Program-made: the position numbers and the translations under genes
Shown here: positions 11,819 through 22,141 of the stretch, piece by piece
How positions within the stretch are numbered: the stretch's first letter is position 1
Layout of the letters: the number at the start of each line of letters is the position of its first letter
Assembly: GCA_000469685.2 (NCBI GenBank)
Contig: LS997566.1
Span: forward strand, 37,612,420 to 37,676,419
Direction of reading: 5' to 3'
Source of the DNA: Haemonchus contortus
Lineage: Eukaryota > Nematoda > Chromadorea > Rhabditida > Trichostrongylidae
Length of the DNA: 64,000 nucleotides
Notes under the pieces: generated by a model
What the model was told of the DNA's origin: nothing
The model's database searches: none
What the model saw: only the letters and a program-made list of their open reading frames with translations

Positions 11819-12529
11819 CATTAGTTTTTACTTCTGCCTCGAGGTTTGTAGGTGGAAATATTTATTACGGCCGACGTTTCGACGGACTCGTCGTTTTCAA
11901 AGGCCTGAAAGTGGTTCAAAGCGTGTTGATTGTACACTACCCCACCAAGCGCCTCTTCCGCTCTAGCGTTTCTGACATACCATCAGGAATGCACGAAAAA
12001 TGCCCAAAATCCGAAAGGTAAGCTCACCTCACTTCCACCGCAAAGTGTAGCCACGCTACACGGTTAGGGGTGTGGTGCGTTAGGAACGAAATGGTCGCGT
12101 CGCGGTGAGAGGAGCGTCGTGCGCGAAGGAATGTAGCAGGATGCAGCGGTAGGTAAGAAATTCAAGAACAAAAGTACTAATAGTAGAATTATGCATAAAA
12201 TAATGATCGCTTATCGATTGAGCTGTATGAAGGACGCTGGAGCTGTAATAACGGCAAATGAGTGGTCCGCGACAGCCGCGTGCGGCAAATCGATTATCCA
12301 CAATCGTTACTAACGCCCGTCTCCCCACGGTTAGTGCATTAGTAGCGAATGAGCTTAGTCCGCTGTCCTTATGCTTTGAACCACTTTCAGGCCTTTGAAA
12401 ACGACGAGTCCGTCGAAACGTCGGCCGTAATAAATATTTTCACCTACAAACCTCGAGGCAGAAGTAAAAACTAACGATTTGAAGAACAACAGACATGCCG
12501 AGGTTCAAAGATGAGAGGACTTGGAATTT
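11819..12529. mobile_element. Inverted-repeat element with a hammerhead-like motif, possibly Penelope-derived
   Basis: Two arms of about 101 bp, 11821-11921 and 12374-12474, are near-perfect inverted copies. Each contains ACGTTTCGACGGACTCGTCG; the reverse strand reads GACGAGTCCGTCGAAACG, close to a hammerhead core (worn CUGANGA, hairpin, GAAAC). The element is flanked by a 13-bp direct repeat GAGTTCTTTAATT at 11806-11818 and 12530-12542. In the paralogous upstream regions (about 21110 and 31600) the sequence runs across the junction without it. Penelope-like elements have hammerhead motifs and terminal repeats that may be inverted; no protein gene remains here. A MITE is nested at 12068-12325. 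Confidence 0.6.
12068..12325 (-). mobile_element. MITE copy 3, Mutator-like, perfect 9-bp target duplication
   Basis: This 258-bp element is flanked on both sides by CACGGTTAG (12059-12067 and 12326-12334). Its ends are GGGTGTGGTGCGTTAGGAAC and, from the other side, GGGAGACGGGCGTTAGTAAC. It is oriented opposite to the copies at 2310 and 7870. No coding capacity. Because it sits inside the inverted-repeat element 11819-12529, it moved after that element did. Confidence 0.9.
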
Positions 12530-12774
12530 GAGTTCTTTAATTGTTTTCCAATACTTCTGGAACGTATCAGCGTCTTGTAGTGGGTAACTAGCAAAAGGCA
12601 CTGATGGGAAAGTGTTGTATCGATTCAGACAATACTCTTTTTTCTCTTTTTTATTAGCACTGAAGATTTCACAAACGTCATTGATAGTCAAGGTAAGGAA
12701 GGCATGGGTTGAGGGTCAAACAGCGAAAAGTTATCAGTGCAACTACATACACGATAAACTTCGATGAGACGGAA

Positions 12775-12935
12775 AGCTCCCCATTTGGGAAAGGGAACCG
12801 AATGAGACATGGCCTGTAATCTGGGCAAGACTTTTATACCGCCCGATCATGCTTTTTTTTTCTAAGGTCTACCTACTGTACAATGAGATCGTCTCTCACG
12901 TAATTGCCAACTGTATTTAATCAGCTCATATAGAT
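12775..12935 (-). promoter_or_regulatory. Conserved upstream block of PGW copy 1
   Basis: Read on the minus strand the block has GCTGATTAAATACAG, a 'GAGACGATCTCATTG' part, a TATA-like GGTATAAAAG and a 'CATTCGGTTCCC..TCCCAAATGGGG' part. The same order of words occurs before copies 2, 3 and 4. The inserted elements at 11819-12529 have pushed it about 700 bp further from the ATG than in the other copies. Confidence 0.55.
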
Positions 12936-13746
12936 CATAAAGCTTCGACAAATCATATGAAAAATCAACAGCCAATAAAAATAACATTTAGACTTGAATC
13001 CATCCCATAAATGGGAAAATTTAATTGAAACTCTAGTGCATCCCGAGCGAAAGAAGTTAACAAAGGCATTACTCGAAGAAAGGCATTGCTAGATTTGTCT
13101 GTTGATTTGGCATTTGCTTCAAAACCTGGTATGATTGCTTGGAGCATACAAATGAGCAAGTAAGGGACCATCGATCCGAATCGAGTTCACTAGAGAAATA
13201 TTTCTTCGAAATTCGGTGCGTCATTCGTCTGACATAATCAGACATTTCCCTCTGAGAAAAGCTGGTTCAGGAGGCAAGGGTGAATAACGGAGCCGCGTTT
13301 AACCACATCTTGCTTTATCCAGCTTTTCCCCAGCGTGATCATCGAAGACAACCCGATTCTTTTCGATTATTTCTGTTCCATTTATTGTTTTGCAGATTTA
13401 TTAAAATTCCAGCTCAAAATCACAATCGATGCTGGTTGCATGAAATCGTATTTAATCCCACCACCTTTTTCCGACACACCTGTTGAGAAGTATATTGACA
13501 GCAGATAAGCATGACACATGTGAAATAATAGAGCACCATGAGAGCAATCTGCTTTAATAAGCTTTTTCTGTGGACATAACAGGAGCACTCGCCAAAGAAA
13601 GATGAGAGCTGAGACATTTGAGTAGAATACTGCGTAGGCTTCCTTTGTAAGACATTCAGTTGAGCATAGGGCTAGAAAGCGGGAGGGAGCATTCATCGCG
13701 CTTTCTAACAAAGGCATTCTACAAAGCACATAGACTTTGGCTTACC
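12936..13746. other. Non-coding, homologous to regions beyond the promoter in units A and B
   Basis: No gene is supported. Short matches link it to 21460-22040 and 31950-32440, for example the words around 'GGAGCACTCG.CCAAA.AAAGA..AGAGCT' at 13580. It is therefore an older copy of the same duplicated segment. Confidence 0.45.
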
Positions 13747-13748
13747 TA

Positions 13749-14273
13749 CAGTAGCGCTCAAAAGTCTTCGGTGAAATGCTTTGACGCTTTTTCGTTCATA
13801 ACTTTTTTCTTAGTAGACCGAATGACACGAAATTTGGATACGTCTAACTAGAGCATATTTCACCCTGCCCAACCCTATTTCACTGTAAAGCTGCAATATC
13901 CTCAGATAGAGCAAGGTGTTTGTTGCGGTAGCAGATTTTGCTGAAACTAAAGTTGTTGACGTCTGCACTTATTCGCACCTTATGTGCGTTTTTCTCATCT
14001 ATCGTGTTCGGCGTTACCGCTCTTCCCCTTAAGACATGTCAAGAAGGACAGAGATTCTAGATGGACCATCATCTGTATTTTCAGTCGGTTTTGAGTTCAT
14101 GCTGTTTGGAATATCTGGAACATGATCAGATTGCAGGCTGATAGTGATAAATATTCACAATACACCCACGCCCAAATATAGAAATTTCGTATGATCAGGC
14201 TCAGTAGGAAAGGAGTTACGACTGAAAAGTACGGCTGAAGAACCATTTCACCGAAGACTCTTGAGCGCTACTG
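13749..14273. mobile_element. 525-bp MITE of Tc1/mariner type
   Basis: The ends are inverted repeats of about 30 bp beginning CAGTAGCGCTCAAAAGTCTT on the left and CAGTAGCGCTCAAGAGTCTT on the right (minus strand), with a single early difference. TA dinucleotides flank both ends (13747-13748 and 14274-14275), as expected for Tc1/mariner transposition. No transposase frame is present, so it would depend on an enzyme supplied elsewhere. Confidence 0.8.
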
Positions 14274-14275
14274 TA

Positions 14276-15224
14276 TATAGAGTGGGTATAAGTAGTGGAA
14301 AGAACTAAAGATAATTTATTCGATCAAGTTCCTTCCATTACTCGAGATCAATTGTATATTATCAGAAACAAAAAAGAAAGCAGTTTTGGACCTCTTATAC
14401 GAACTCCCTTTGTCAGGAGTCACTGCATATCATGCTTCAGCGATGAGCTATATAATGACAGCTCTTTATAATGACGTTTTGAATTTCCTGATAATCGATC
14501 TTCCAAGATGGACCAGCTTTGAGTCGTATGGATGACAGCTATTTCATGCATTGTTTGAAGATCAACAGTGAGAATACTATAGAAAATTCCAGAAGCAGTA
14601 GAGGCTATACATCATCGAGAACAATTACCAAACACCAAACAATCTGGACCTCGTGATTCGTCTTCGTGAATCTGCAAGTGTTGCTCTCGTAACACTAAAA
14701 TACTTCCCTTTCATATTAAAGCCGTGAATGGTTTTGACCGCCCACGATCGTTGTGTGGCACCTACTGTAGCCCAGAATGGATGAAATTCAATTTCCATCG
14801 GAATTCAGACTGCTCTGGAAGTATGCGTAGTTTTCTGATGAAGCCAAATCATAGTTTCCTATAAAACATCGACTAGCAATTCGCTTACTGCTCTTCTAGC
14901 ACTACAATAATTAGGCTTAGAATGTAATCGAGAACGACTTGCTCTCCCGAATCGATTTCTGCCACCAATCGCCTTAAGGGTTGCATTACTTTCTGTTATC
15001 AAATCTTAGTAGAAGTGGGTCGAGAGAAGAAATTTCCAAAGTTCAAATCCATCTGTTCACAAATGTAGCGCAAAACTATAGATCTCACTAGATAGTGCTC
15101 ATCCTAGCTTTGTCGAAGGTGGAGTTTTCACAATTACGCTTTTCATTATTTATTTCAGCACATAGCAGTGAAAATCACACCGATGATACTTACTAAGAAA
15201 ATAATATCTCGATGTGGGACGACT
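14276..15224. other. Intergenic region before PGW copy 2
   Basis: No supported gene. The last 100 bp resemble the region just 3' of the PGW genes in the other copies ('TTTATTTCA.CACATAGCAG.GAAA.TCACAC'), so the shared segment starts around 15080. Confidence 0.4.
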
Positions 15225-16024
15225 TCACCACAGTGGTCTACTCCTCGGTCCTCCAAATCCACCTGGTCTGGCCCGTGGTCCCATTGGTCCGCTTGCAGGT
15301 CCGAAGGGTCCTGCTGGTCTGTGTGAAGGAGCCCATGGTCCTGGATGAGGTCCTTCTGGTCCACTTGGCGGGAATGGTCCTCCAGGAAAGTGAGGCCCGG
15401 GCACACAAGGCCATGGTCCGAAACAAGGATGGGGTCCGTTGGGAGCCGCGGTTGATGTAGATCTTTGAGTTGAAGCTGTTGTAGTAGCTGAAGTGGTGTT
15501 TGCCTTATCAGTTGTCGAGCTTACATCCCACGGTCCCATTGGTCCAGGAGCTGGCCCATAGGGTCCTGCTGGCCTGAATGGAGGAGCCCAGGGTCCTGGA
15601 TGAGGTCGTTCTGGTCCATAGGGCGGTAATGGTCCTCCAGGAAAGTGTGGCCCGGGCATACAAGGCCATGGTCCGAAACAAGGATGGGGCCCTTTGGGAG
15701 CCGCGGTTGATGTAGGTCCTTCTGCTGAAGCTGTTTTAGCCGCCTCGCGTTTCTGAAATATGCAAGAAATCTTGCAAGAATTCTCAAATTTGTACTATTA
15801 TTGTCTTCGAATCATCTAAAGTAGAAACTCCTGTCATTAGCTTAACCTTTTATAATTGAAAACTCGACAGTTTCCATATTTCTATTTAACTGTCTTTATA
15901 TTTTAGTGGATACATACTTTTGTGAACTTTGATTGGGCTAGCAGCGGATGGCCTTAAAACATACCACCTCGGGAAATGCAGCTGCCGATGTTGTTGTAGT
16001 GAGCAAGAGGATAAGGAGCTGCAT
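15225..16024 (-). CDS. PGW family copy 2: two-domain version
   Basis: Exon 1 (16024-15965) encodes a signal peptide, MQLLILLLTTTTSAAAFPEV, right after a TTTTCAG acceptor-like site. Exon 2 (15752-15225) opens with KREAAKTASAEG and ends in TGA; total about 195 residues. It has two full Cys/Pro-Gly modules in tandem: GPHPCFGPWPCMPGPHFPGG and, after a second Thr-rich linker (DVSSTTDKANTTSATTT), GPHPCFGPWPCVPGPHFPGG. The linker matches the start of the mature part of the single-domain copies, so this is an in-frame internal duplication. The C-terminus is GGPRSRPLW instead of GRPWW. Head-to-head with copy 5, 762 bp between start codons. Confidence 0.8.
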
Positions 16025-16212
16025 CTGAAAATCTGGCATAACTGGCAGTAATTGCTATAGGAGCTCCTGGAGAAAGAAAATTTCATTATTGTTCATAGGA
16101 GGTAGTTCATCAAATTGATTGTTGAATTTTTCACTCATATTCAGAAAAGTAGTGATTTTAGAAAAGTTGATTACTATATTCAGCTAGTGAACCCATGAAA
16201 AGCTTTGAAGTG

Positions 16213-16375
16213 GGGAGCTTCTGATGAGTCCCCATTTGGGAGAAGGAAACGAATGAGACATAGCCTGTGAAGTGGGCTAGGCTTTTATAACGAACATAAG
16301 GTGCTTTTTTCTTAGTGTTTGCCGACTGTACAAAGACCCATCTCTCACCTTTATGCCAGCTGTATTTAATTAGCC
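16213..16375 (-). promoter_or_regulatory. Conserved upstream block of PGW copy 2
   Basis: Minus strand: GGCTAATTAAATACAG, then GTGAGAGATGGG, a TATA-like GTTATAAAAGCC, and a 'TCATTCGTTTCC..CCCAAATGGGG' part, about 190-350 bp upstream of the ATG. Same order as in copies 1, 3 and 4. Confidence 0.6.
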
Positions 16376-16786
16376 GGATGGTTCAAAACGTTTAGAAAGA
16401 ATCGCATAAAAAGGGCACAATAAGCGAAGTTTGCCAAAAGCCTTCAAACCGTTGTATCAAAGGAGGGAAACCTCAACAATCTCGACGAGAATGTCGTATA
16501 TGGGTAAAAAATTTGTTGCATATTCCATTTAGGAGGAAATCTATCGCCAGGCACCTGATTTTTCCCCGTTTCATTGTCATATTGCCTCGAAGCCATTACA
16601 GTTCAGAATGAAATGGGTGAATTTAGCAACGGAATTGATCACGTTGAGAATTTCACCCATTCCCGGCGGATCAGCTGTTTTCAGAAAGGGTTTTAGAATA
16701 GTAGGTACAGTGAAATTTTCTTTCTCCAAAAGCTCATATAGCAATCACTTCCCAAACTGCCATTGCCAGTTATTCTAGATTTTCAG

Positions 16787-17209
16787 ATGAAGCTCCTTGA
16801 TCTCTTGCTTACTACAGCATTGGTAGCTACATTTCCTCAAGTGGCACGTTTTGAGAACGTCTGCTCCAGCTCGATCAAAGCGAGACTATGATCATCACAA
16901 AATATCCACTCCACTGGAGGATATCGAAAGCATTTGCTGAGGAACTTTTAATGTAGTTGATTTCCGCACAGCATGAGCTTGACAAGCCCTGCAAGAATTC
17001 CTTGTGTATTTCAGAAACGTGAGGATGTTCATAGCTATGGCAGTTTCACAACTGATGAGGCAACCGCCAATTTGGCTGCCACAACAGCTTCAACACAAGT
17101 ACCTTCATCAACCACGGCACCCAACTGGCCCCATCCTTGTTTCGGACCCTGGCTTTGTATTCTCGGGCCCCTCTTTCCTTGGGAACCACTCCTGCCATAT
17201 GGACCATGA
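16787..17209 (+). CDS. PGW family copy 5: opposite strand, truncated
   Basis: Exon 1 (16787-16843), directly after TTTTCAG, encodes MKLLDLLLTTALVATFPQV. Exon 2 (17015-17209) begins KREDVHSYG, has a Thr-rich stretch and PNWPHPCFGPWLCILGP, then stops at TGA in ...LLPYGP. About 83 residues, so only the N-terminal half of the domain is kept. Beyond the stop a shifted frame still recalls the missing part (LGPSIRSTCG for APPFRPAG), and then satellite DNA begins at 17251. The second intron-donor base is C (GCACGT) unless a GT 3 bp earlier is used. Divergence is greater than between other copies; it may be a pseudogene. Confidence 0.6.
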
Positions 17210-17250
17210 GACTTCAACGAAGACCCTGGGACCCTCCATCAGGTCCACTT

Positions 17251-18860
17251 GCGGTTTAACGGTTCTAAATGATCCCTCCCACTGCTGAAGAATTCCTGTA
17301 CCAATATTTGTGGTATATTGATACTTATCATCTCATTTTCTTCGCAGTAAGGGTGGTCTCGCCCTCTTTAAATTCTGTCTACACTAAGATTCACGAATTC
17401 GCATTTTGGAGCACCTAATGTGGAACCAACTCATCGATCGCCATGGTCCCTTCACACACAAAGGGGAATTTTTCTAAGACTCCCAACAAACAATAACAAT
17501 GAGAAAAAATTATAATTTCGAGAGAATAGACCACCATTGCTGATTAATGACAATTAGAGATTTTCTCCATTGTCCGTCCCTTGAAACTAAAAAAAAGGTT
17601 TCATTTAAGTTGAGAGACTTTGACCACCGGAATGGCCCTGTGGGATGTACTGTCTCAGGGAACGGCGGGAGTTTAAATTTTCTTGTCAACGAATTGAGGT
17701 CGTGCGGAATGCAAATTCTCCAAGCTCTGTGAGGAGAACGGACCTAGAAGCTCCACCAGGAACTTGAAATCACAATGAGGTGGTCTAGGAAGGTGAGGTC
17801 GCGGTTTAACGGCTTTACCCAGGCTCTCCCACCTCCTGAAGCATCCTCGTACCAATATGGATGGTATATTGACACTTATCATCTCATTTCCTTCGCAGTT
17901 AGGGCGGTCTTCACCCTTTCGAATACTCTATCTATGAAGATTAAGTAGCTTGCTGTTGGGCAACCTGATTTGATAACAATTGATCGATCGCCTCAACAAC
18001 TTCAACACAATGAGGAGTTTTTTAAGACTCACACCGAGCTGTACGAGAAACAGTATTTTCTCGTGAATAAGCCCAAATAGCTGGTTGAAGGGAATTACAG
18101 ATTTCCTTCAGTCACTCTCTTCTGAAACTAAAAAAATAGGTTTTAGTAAGGCGAAGAAAGTTTTGACCACCGCATTAGCCCAGTGGGAACTACTGTATAA
18201 GGAAACGGCGGGTGTTTGATTTTCCTTCACGCTGAAAAGATGTCGTACAGCATGGGGAATTCTCTAAGATGAATGAGGTGAATGGGCTGGAAGCCCTCCC
18301 AGGAGGTAGAGAAACACCATAGAGTGGTTCGGGAAGAAGAAGTTGCGCTATAAGGATTCCAGTCGAGCTCTACCACCTTGAGCAGCATTCCTGTACTAGT
18401 TTGGGTTGTATACTAATAGTCACCATCCCATTTCCTTTGCAGTAAGGGTGGTCTCCACCCTTTCGAATACTACAGCTCTGAAGATTAAGGGCCACCTGAT
18501 TAATTGATCGACCGTCTCAGCAACTTCAAACCCAAAGGGGAATTTTTTAAGACTCCCACCGAACTGTACGAGAAACAGTATTTTTAGCTGGATGGGCTAC
18601 CTTAGCCGGCTGACGGAAATTCCAAAATCCCTCCATTCAGTGTCTCCTAAAACTGAAAAAATAGGTTTCATTTTGGTCCAGAGGACTTGACCACCGGAAT
18701 GGCCCTGTGGGATGTACTGTCTCAGGGAACGGCGGGTATTTGAATTTTTTTGGCAAGAATTGAGGTCGTACAGATTAGGGAATACTCCAAGATGTGTGAA
18801 ATGATTGGACTAGAAGCTCAGCCAGAAATTTGGGAATCACAATGGGTGGTCTACGATATG
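17251..18860. repeat. Satellite array A, three units of about 540-550 bp
   Basis: Unit starts are seen at 17251 (GCGGTTTAACGG), 17801 (GCGGTTTAACGG) and about 18343. Each unit carries 'CATCTCATTT.CTTCGCAG', 'CGATCGCC', 'TTTGACCACCG.A' and 'GAACGGCGGG' in the same order. No reading frame spans a unit. The array abuts the broken end of PGW copy 5. Confidence 0.8.
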
Positions 18861-20292
18861 GTGGGATGGCATCATTAGAACGTAGGTAATCCATTACAAT
18901 CCTAACAAGGACAAACCTAACACTGAGCCAGGGAGCCTTTTTAGTTTGAAGTACTTTATCGGTAAGTTCATCACCATACCCAGTACTTATTATACCACGC
19001 CACTGGCGGAAGACTCATTATTAGATAAAAGTAAATTTTGTAGTAAGCCGAAACTTGTGTGCTTGGTAAAATACCGTTGATGGGAAGAGCAATGGGTGAT
19101 TCTTTCTCAGCTGCTAACTTTTAGGGTCACCCAGTTATGATTCAAACAGAAAGAAGTCATAGTATACGACAAATTCACTTCACTCCATCGAAAAGAATTG
19201 CTCAACTTTCAGGGTAGTAATGCTTGCTTTGACTTTGGTTAGCGATAAAACAACTCGGGCTTCGATTTTTCTTTCCTTACCTTTCATTCATTCTATCGGG
19301 GTTCGACCTCCCTGTTACAATAGATGCCAGTCAACGATTTTGGGATGGCAAAGCCATACGCCATTCCTGCTCACTTCAACCGATGTACAAATGCTTCAGT
19401 ATTACGGAAATACCAACGAAAAGACTTCTTACATGTTTGAGACCAACAGCAACTTTACTAGATTGAGCTTTCTCGGACTCCGAACCATTCATTGACTTCA
19501 CTTCATTCCGGGCGTATTCTAACATATCAGTGAAAAAGAGGAAATACAATGAGGATCTGAGTCACGAACAATTCCTCGAAGCCACTTATAGGGCCCCTCC
19601 CACTTTTCGAAGCTCTTGATAGAAAATTAAGACTCATCCTTCCCCATGCGAATGCCAAAGGAGTTCGATTTCCCGCTAGTCCCTGATCCAGGATACAGTA
19701 GGTACCGCCCATTGATTCTGGTGATCAAGTCTGTTAGGTTACCGGTAAGTTCAATTATTTTAGTGCTGCAAAAGTTGCAAGAAAATCACTGCCCAAACGA
19801 TGGAGGCTGTGAATAGTAGTACTTTACCATATAAAAATTTCTTGGCTGCCGGAGCAATAAAAGCTTTGAGATAGGTTAGGTCTCGATAGGTTCTCGCAGT
19901 GGCACTAGAAACGAAGATCATCACAATCTGATCTGGTCTTGGCTTTCAAGCCTTTGACCACTGCTAGTTCTATACAAGTTTTCACTTTATGCTGTTGTTG
20001 GGAAAGAACTTGAGACCTGGATTCAAGCATTCTATCACTGGACACAGACGGCTCGCTATCTCTTAAGGGTACTTACCTGACTCTACATTGTACTAGTCAA
20101 GATGCACGAATTCAAACGAAATTCAAGTAAAATTCTCTGTCACCACTAGCTGTTACTCATCCTGGCCATGTTGAGAGTAAATTCTTCACAGTAAAGCTAT
20201 TCACCATTTATTTCATCACATAGCAGAGGAAATCACACTGATAATATTGAAAGGTGTTCACTTAAAGAACATTATTTTGGTATAAGACAGCT
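18861..20292. repeat. Shared non-coding part of unit A
   Basis: 18860-19160 matches 29300-29600, and 19640-19990 is a decayed copy of the MSP-upstream block (also at 30170-30490). No gene is supported. Confidence 0.5.
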
Positions 20293-20928
20293 TTACCACC
20301 ACGGTCTACCCCAGGGTCCTCCAAATTCACCTGGTCTACTCCATGGTCCCATTGGTCCATGACCTGGCCCAAAGGGTCCCGCAGGTCTGAATGGACGAGC
20401 CCAGGGTCCTGGATGAGGTCCTGCTGGTCCATATGGCGGAAATGGTCCTCCGGGATAGTGTGGACCTGGCATACAAGGCCATGGTCCGAAACAAGGTTGT
20501 GGCCAATGAGGTGGTGTGGTTGTTGTAGATCCCTGTGTTGACGTTGTGGTAGCGTCGGTTGTTGAAACTGTTGTTGTAGCCGAGGTGGTGGTTGCCTTAT
20601 CGGTTGTCGAGCTCTGGACATCCTCACGTTTCTGGAACATGCAAAAAATTCCAGAAACTATCGAAAATTTTTATTTCTTTTGTTATCTTCGAATATCACT
20701 AAGGGCAGAGAAAACACTATTAACTTAATTATTAAGTCATTCATATTCCCGAACAACTTTCACTCCCTTGCCCACATACCTACTGCCTACTATATTTTTA
20801 CGTATGAGAACCTGTGCGACAATCAAACTGTCGCTTCGATTGCGTTATGAAAAGATGCCATCAGAACCTACCACTCTGGGAAGTGCAGCTATCGACGCTG
20901 TAGTGAGCAAGAGGATAAGAAGGTTCAT
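20293..20928 (-). CDS. PGW family copy 3: secreted Thr-rich/Pro-Gly-Trp-rich protein
   Basis: Exon 1 (20928-20872) follows a TTTCCAG site and encodes MNLLILLLTTASIAALPRV; donor GTAGGT. Exon 2 (20631-20293) begins KREDVQSS and ends in TAA, giving about 131 residues. The Thr-rich segment is followed by HWPQPCFGPWPCMPGPHYPG, then GPFPPYGPAGPHPGPWARP, FRPAGPFGPGHGPMGPWSRP and GRPWW at the end. The composition (Pro, Gly, Trp, two Cys spaced CFGPWPC) recalls Pro/Gly-rich host-defence or extracellular-matrix peptides, but no named family is recognised. The KR after the leader may be a proprotein-convertase site. Reading frames in the +1 register are also open because of the GGACCA-type repeats. Confidence 0.8.
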
Positions 20929-21282
20929 CTGGAAATCAAGAGTAATCTGAATCTCACTGCATACTCGAGCTGTAACATAGGAACACTGTAAGAGGGTTAT
21001 ATAATAGAACCCGTCGAACTACTTCTTAACTTTCGCTTGGCCGCTTGAGCCCTCTCATTATGCCTGCCCATAGATGAAAGATTGTTTTTTATCCCGTGGA
21101 AAGAGGAAAAAAAATTTACAATTTCGCTCGACTTTCCTAGGAAGCATTGCCAGCCGAATAAGCACAGAAATCATTTTGTTCAGTGTGGGTGCCAGTCAAC
21201 CCAAGGAGGGCCTTAGGAGAGTGTGGGTCAAGTGTCGAACGATGAAATTTACCACTGCAGGCTGATAAATTGTGAAAAGGCT

Positions 21283-21440
21283 ATTGAAAAGTCCCATTTG
21301 GGAATGCGAACTGAATGACACATAGCCTGCAATGTTGGCAAGGCTTTTATAACACATGATGCTCTGCTTTTTCTCTAGGGCTTTCCCACTTCACTATGAG
21401 ATCACCTCTCACATTTGTGCCAACTGTATTTAATCAGCCC
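21283..21440 (-). promoter_or_regulatory. Conserved upstream block of PGW copy 3
   Basis: Minus strand: GGGCTGATTAAATACAG, GTGAGAGGTGATCTCA, TATA-like GTTATAAAAGCC and 'TTCAGTTCGCATTCCCAAATGGG', about 360-510 bp upstream of the ATG. Shared with copies 1, 2 and 4. Confidence 0.6.
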
Positions 21441-22141
21441 AGATAGTCTATAAAGTCTGAAAGGGTCGCATGATAAAAGAGTCAATGAAGGGCGTCAAAT
21501 GCCTTTGTGTGTTCATTTGGAAATGGCAAATGAAACTCTATTTCAACCTTTGTCAGAGATATCACTACAGGCTTCATCTGACAAAGGCTGTTGTGAAATT
21601 TGTTTACACATGTGACGGTTTGGACCTAGGGACCTTCTACATGAACGCCATCCTTAAGCTGTCATTTGTGCACCCATACGAAGCATCTACTGTAGTACTA
21701 ACCAAATCAACTGACCAGTGAGACTAGGCAGCCTACATATACATAGGGTGGATAGACTAGCCATGATTAGATTCTTTTATGCCAGACCTCCAAGGCTGCT
21801 TATTTTTCCTTTCCGTTCAGAATTTTCTTAGTTACAAACCAAATTTGAGTGATCCGACAAAAGTAAAACTTCACTGCTCAAAATCAAGATCGATTGCTGT
21901 TTGGACGAATGGTAGGGCAGATGGTAATGGGGTTTACAAAATGATTGACCGCTACGATAACATTTTTTACAGTACAACGCTTTTTTCTGGAAGCATGCAA
22001 GGGCACTCGTCCAAAAAAGAACAGAGCTGTCTTACAAAATAGCACAACTAACGACATGGCTTTTATTTGATAGCTCTTGTATATTCTAGGTTGCTAGGTT
22101 GCAGTTAGGAGCTAGTAAGCCAATAAATACGAACGTTAATA

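Noticed and set aside
20262..20627. Gln/His-rich open frames in the other register of the PGW exons (also at 30711-31175 and 15521-15787)
   Set aside because: Both registers stay open because GGACCA-like repeats contain no stops. The PGW frame has the signal peptide, splice phase and conserved Cys; the other has none.
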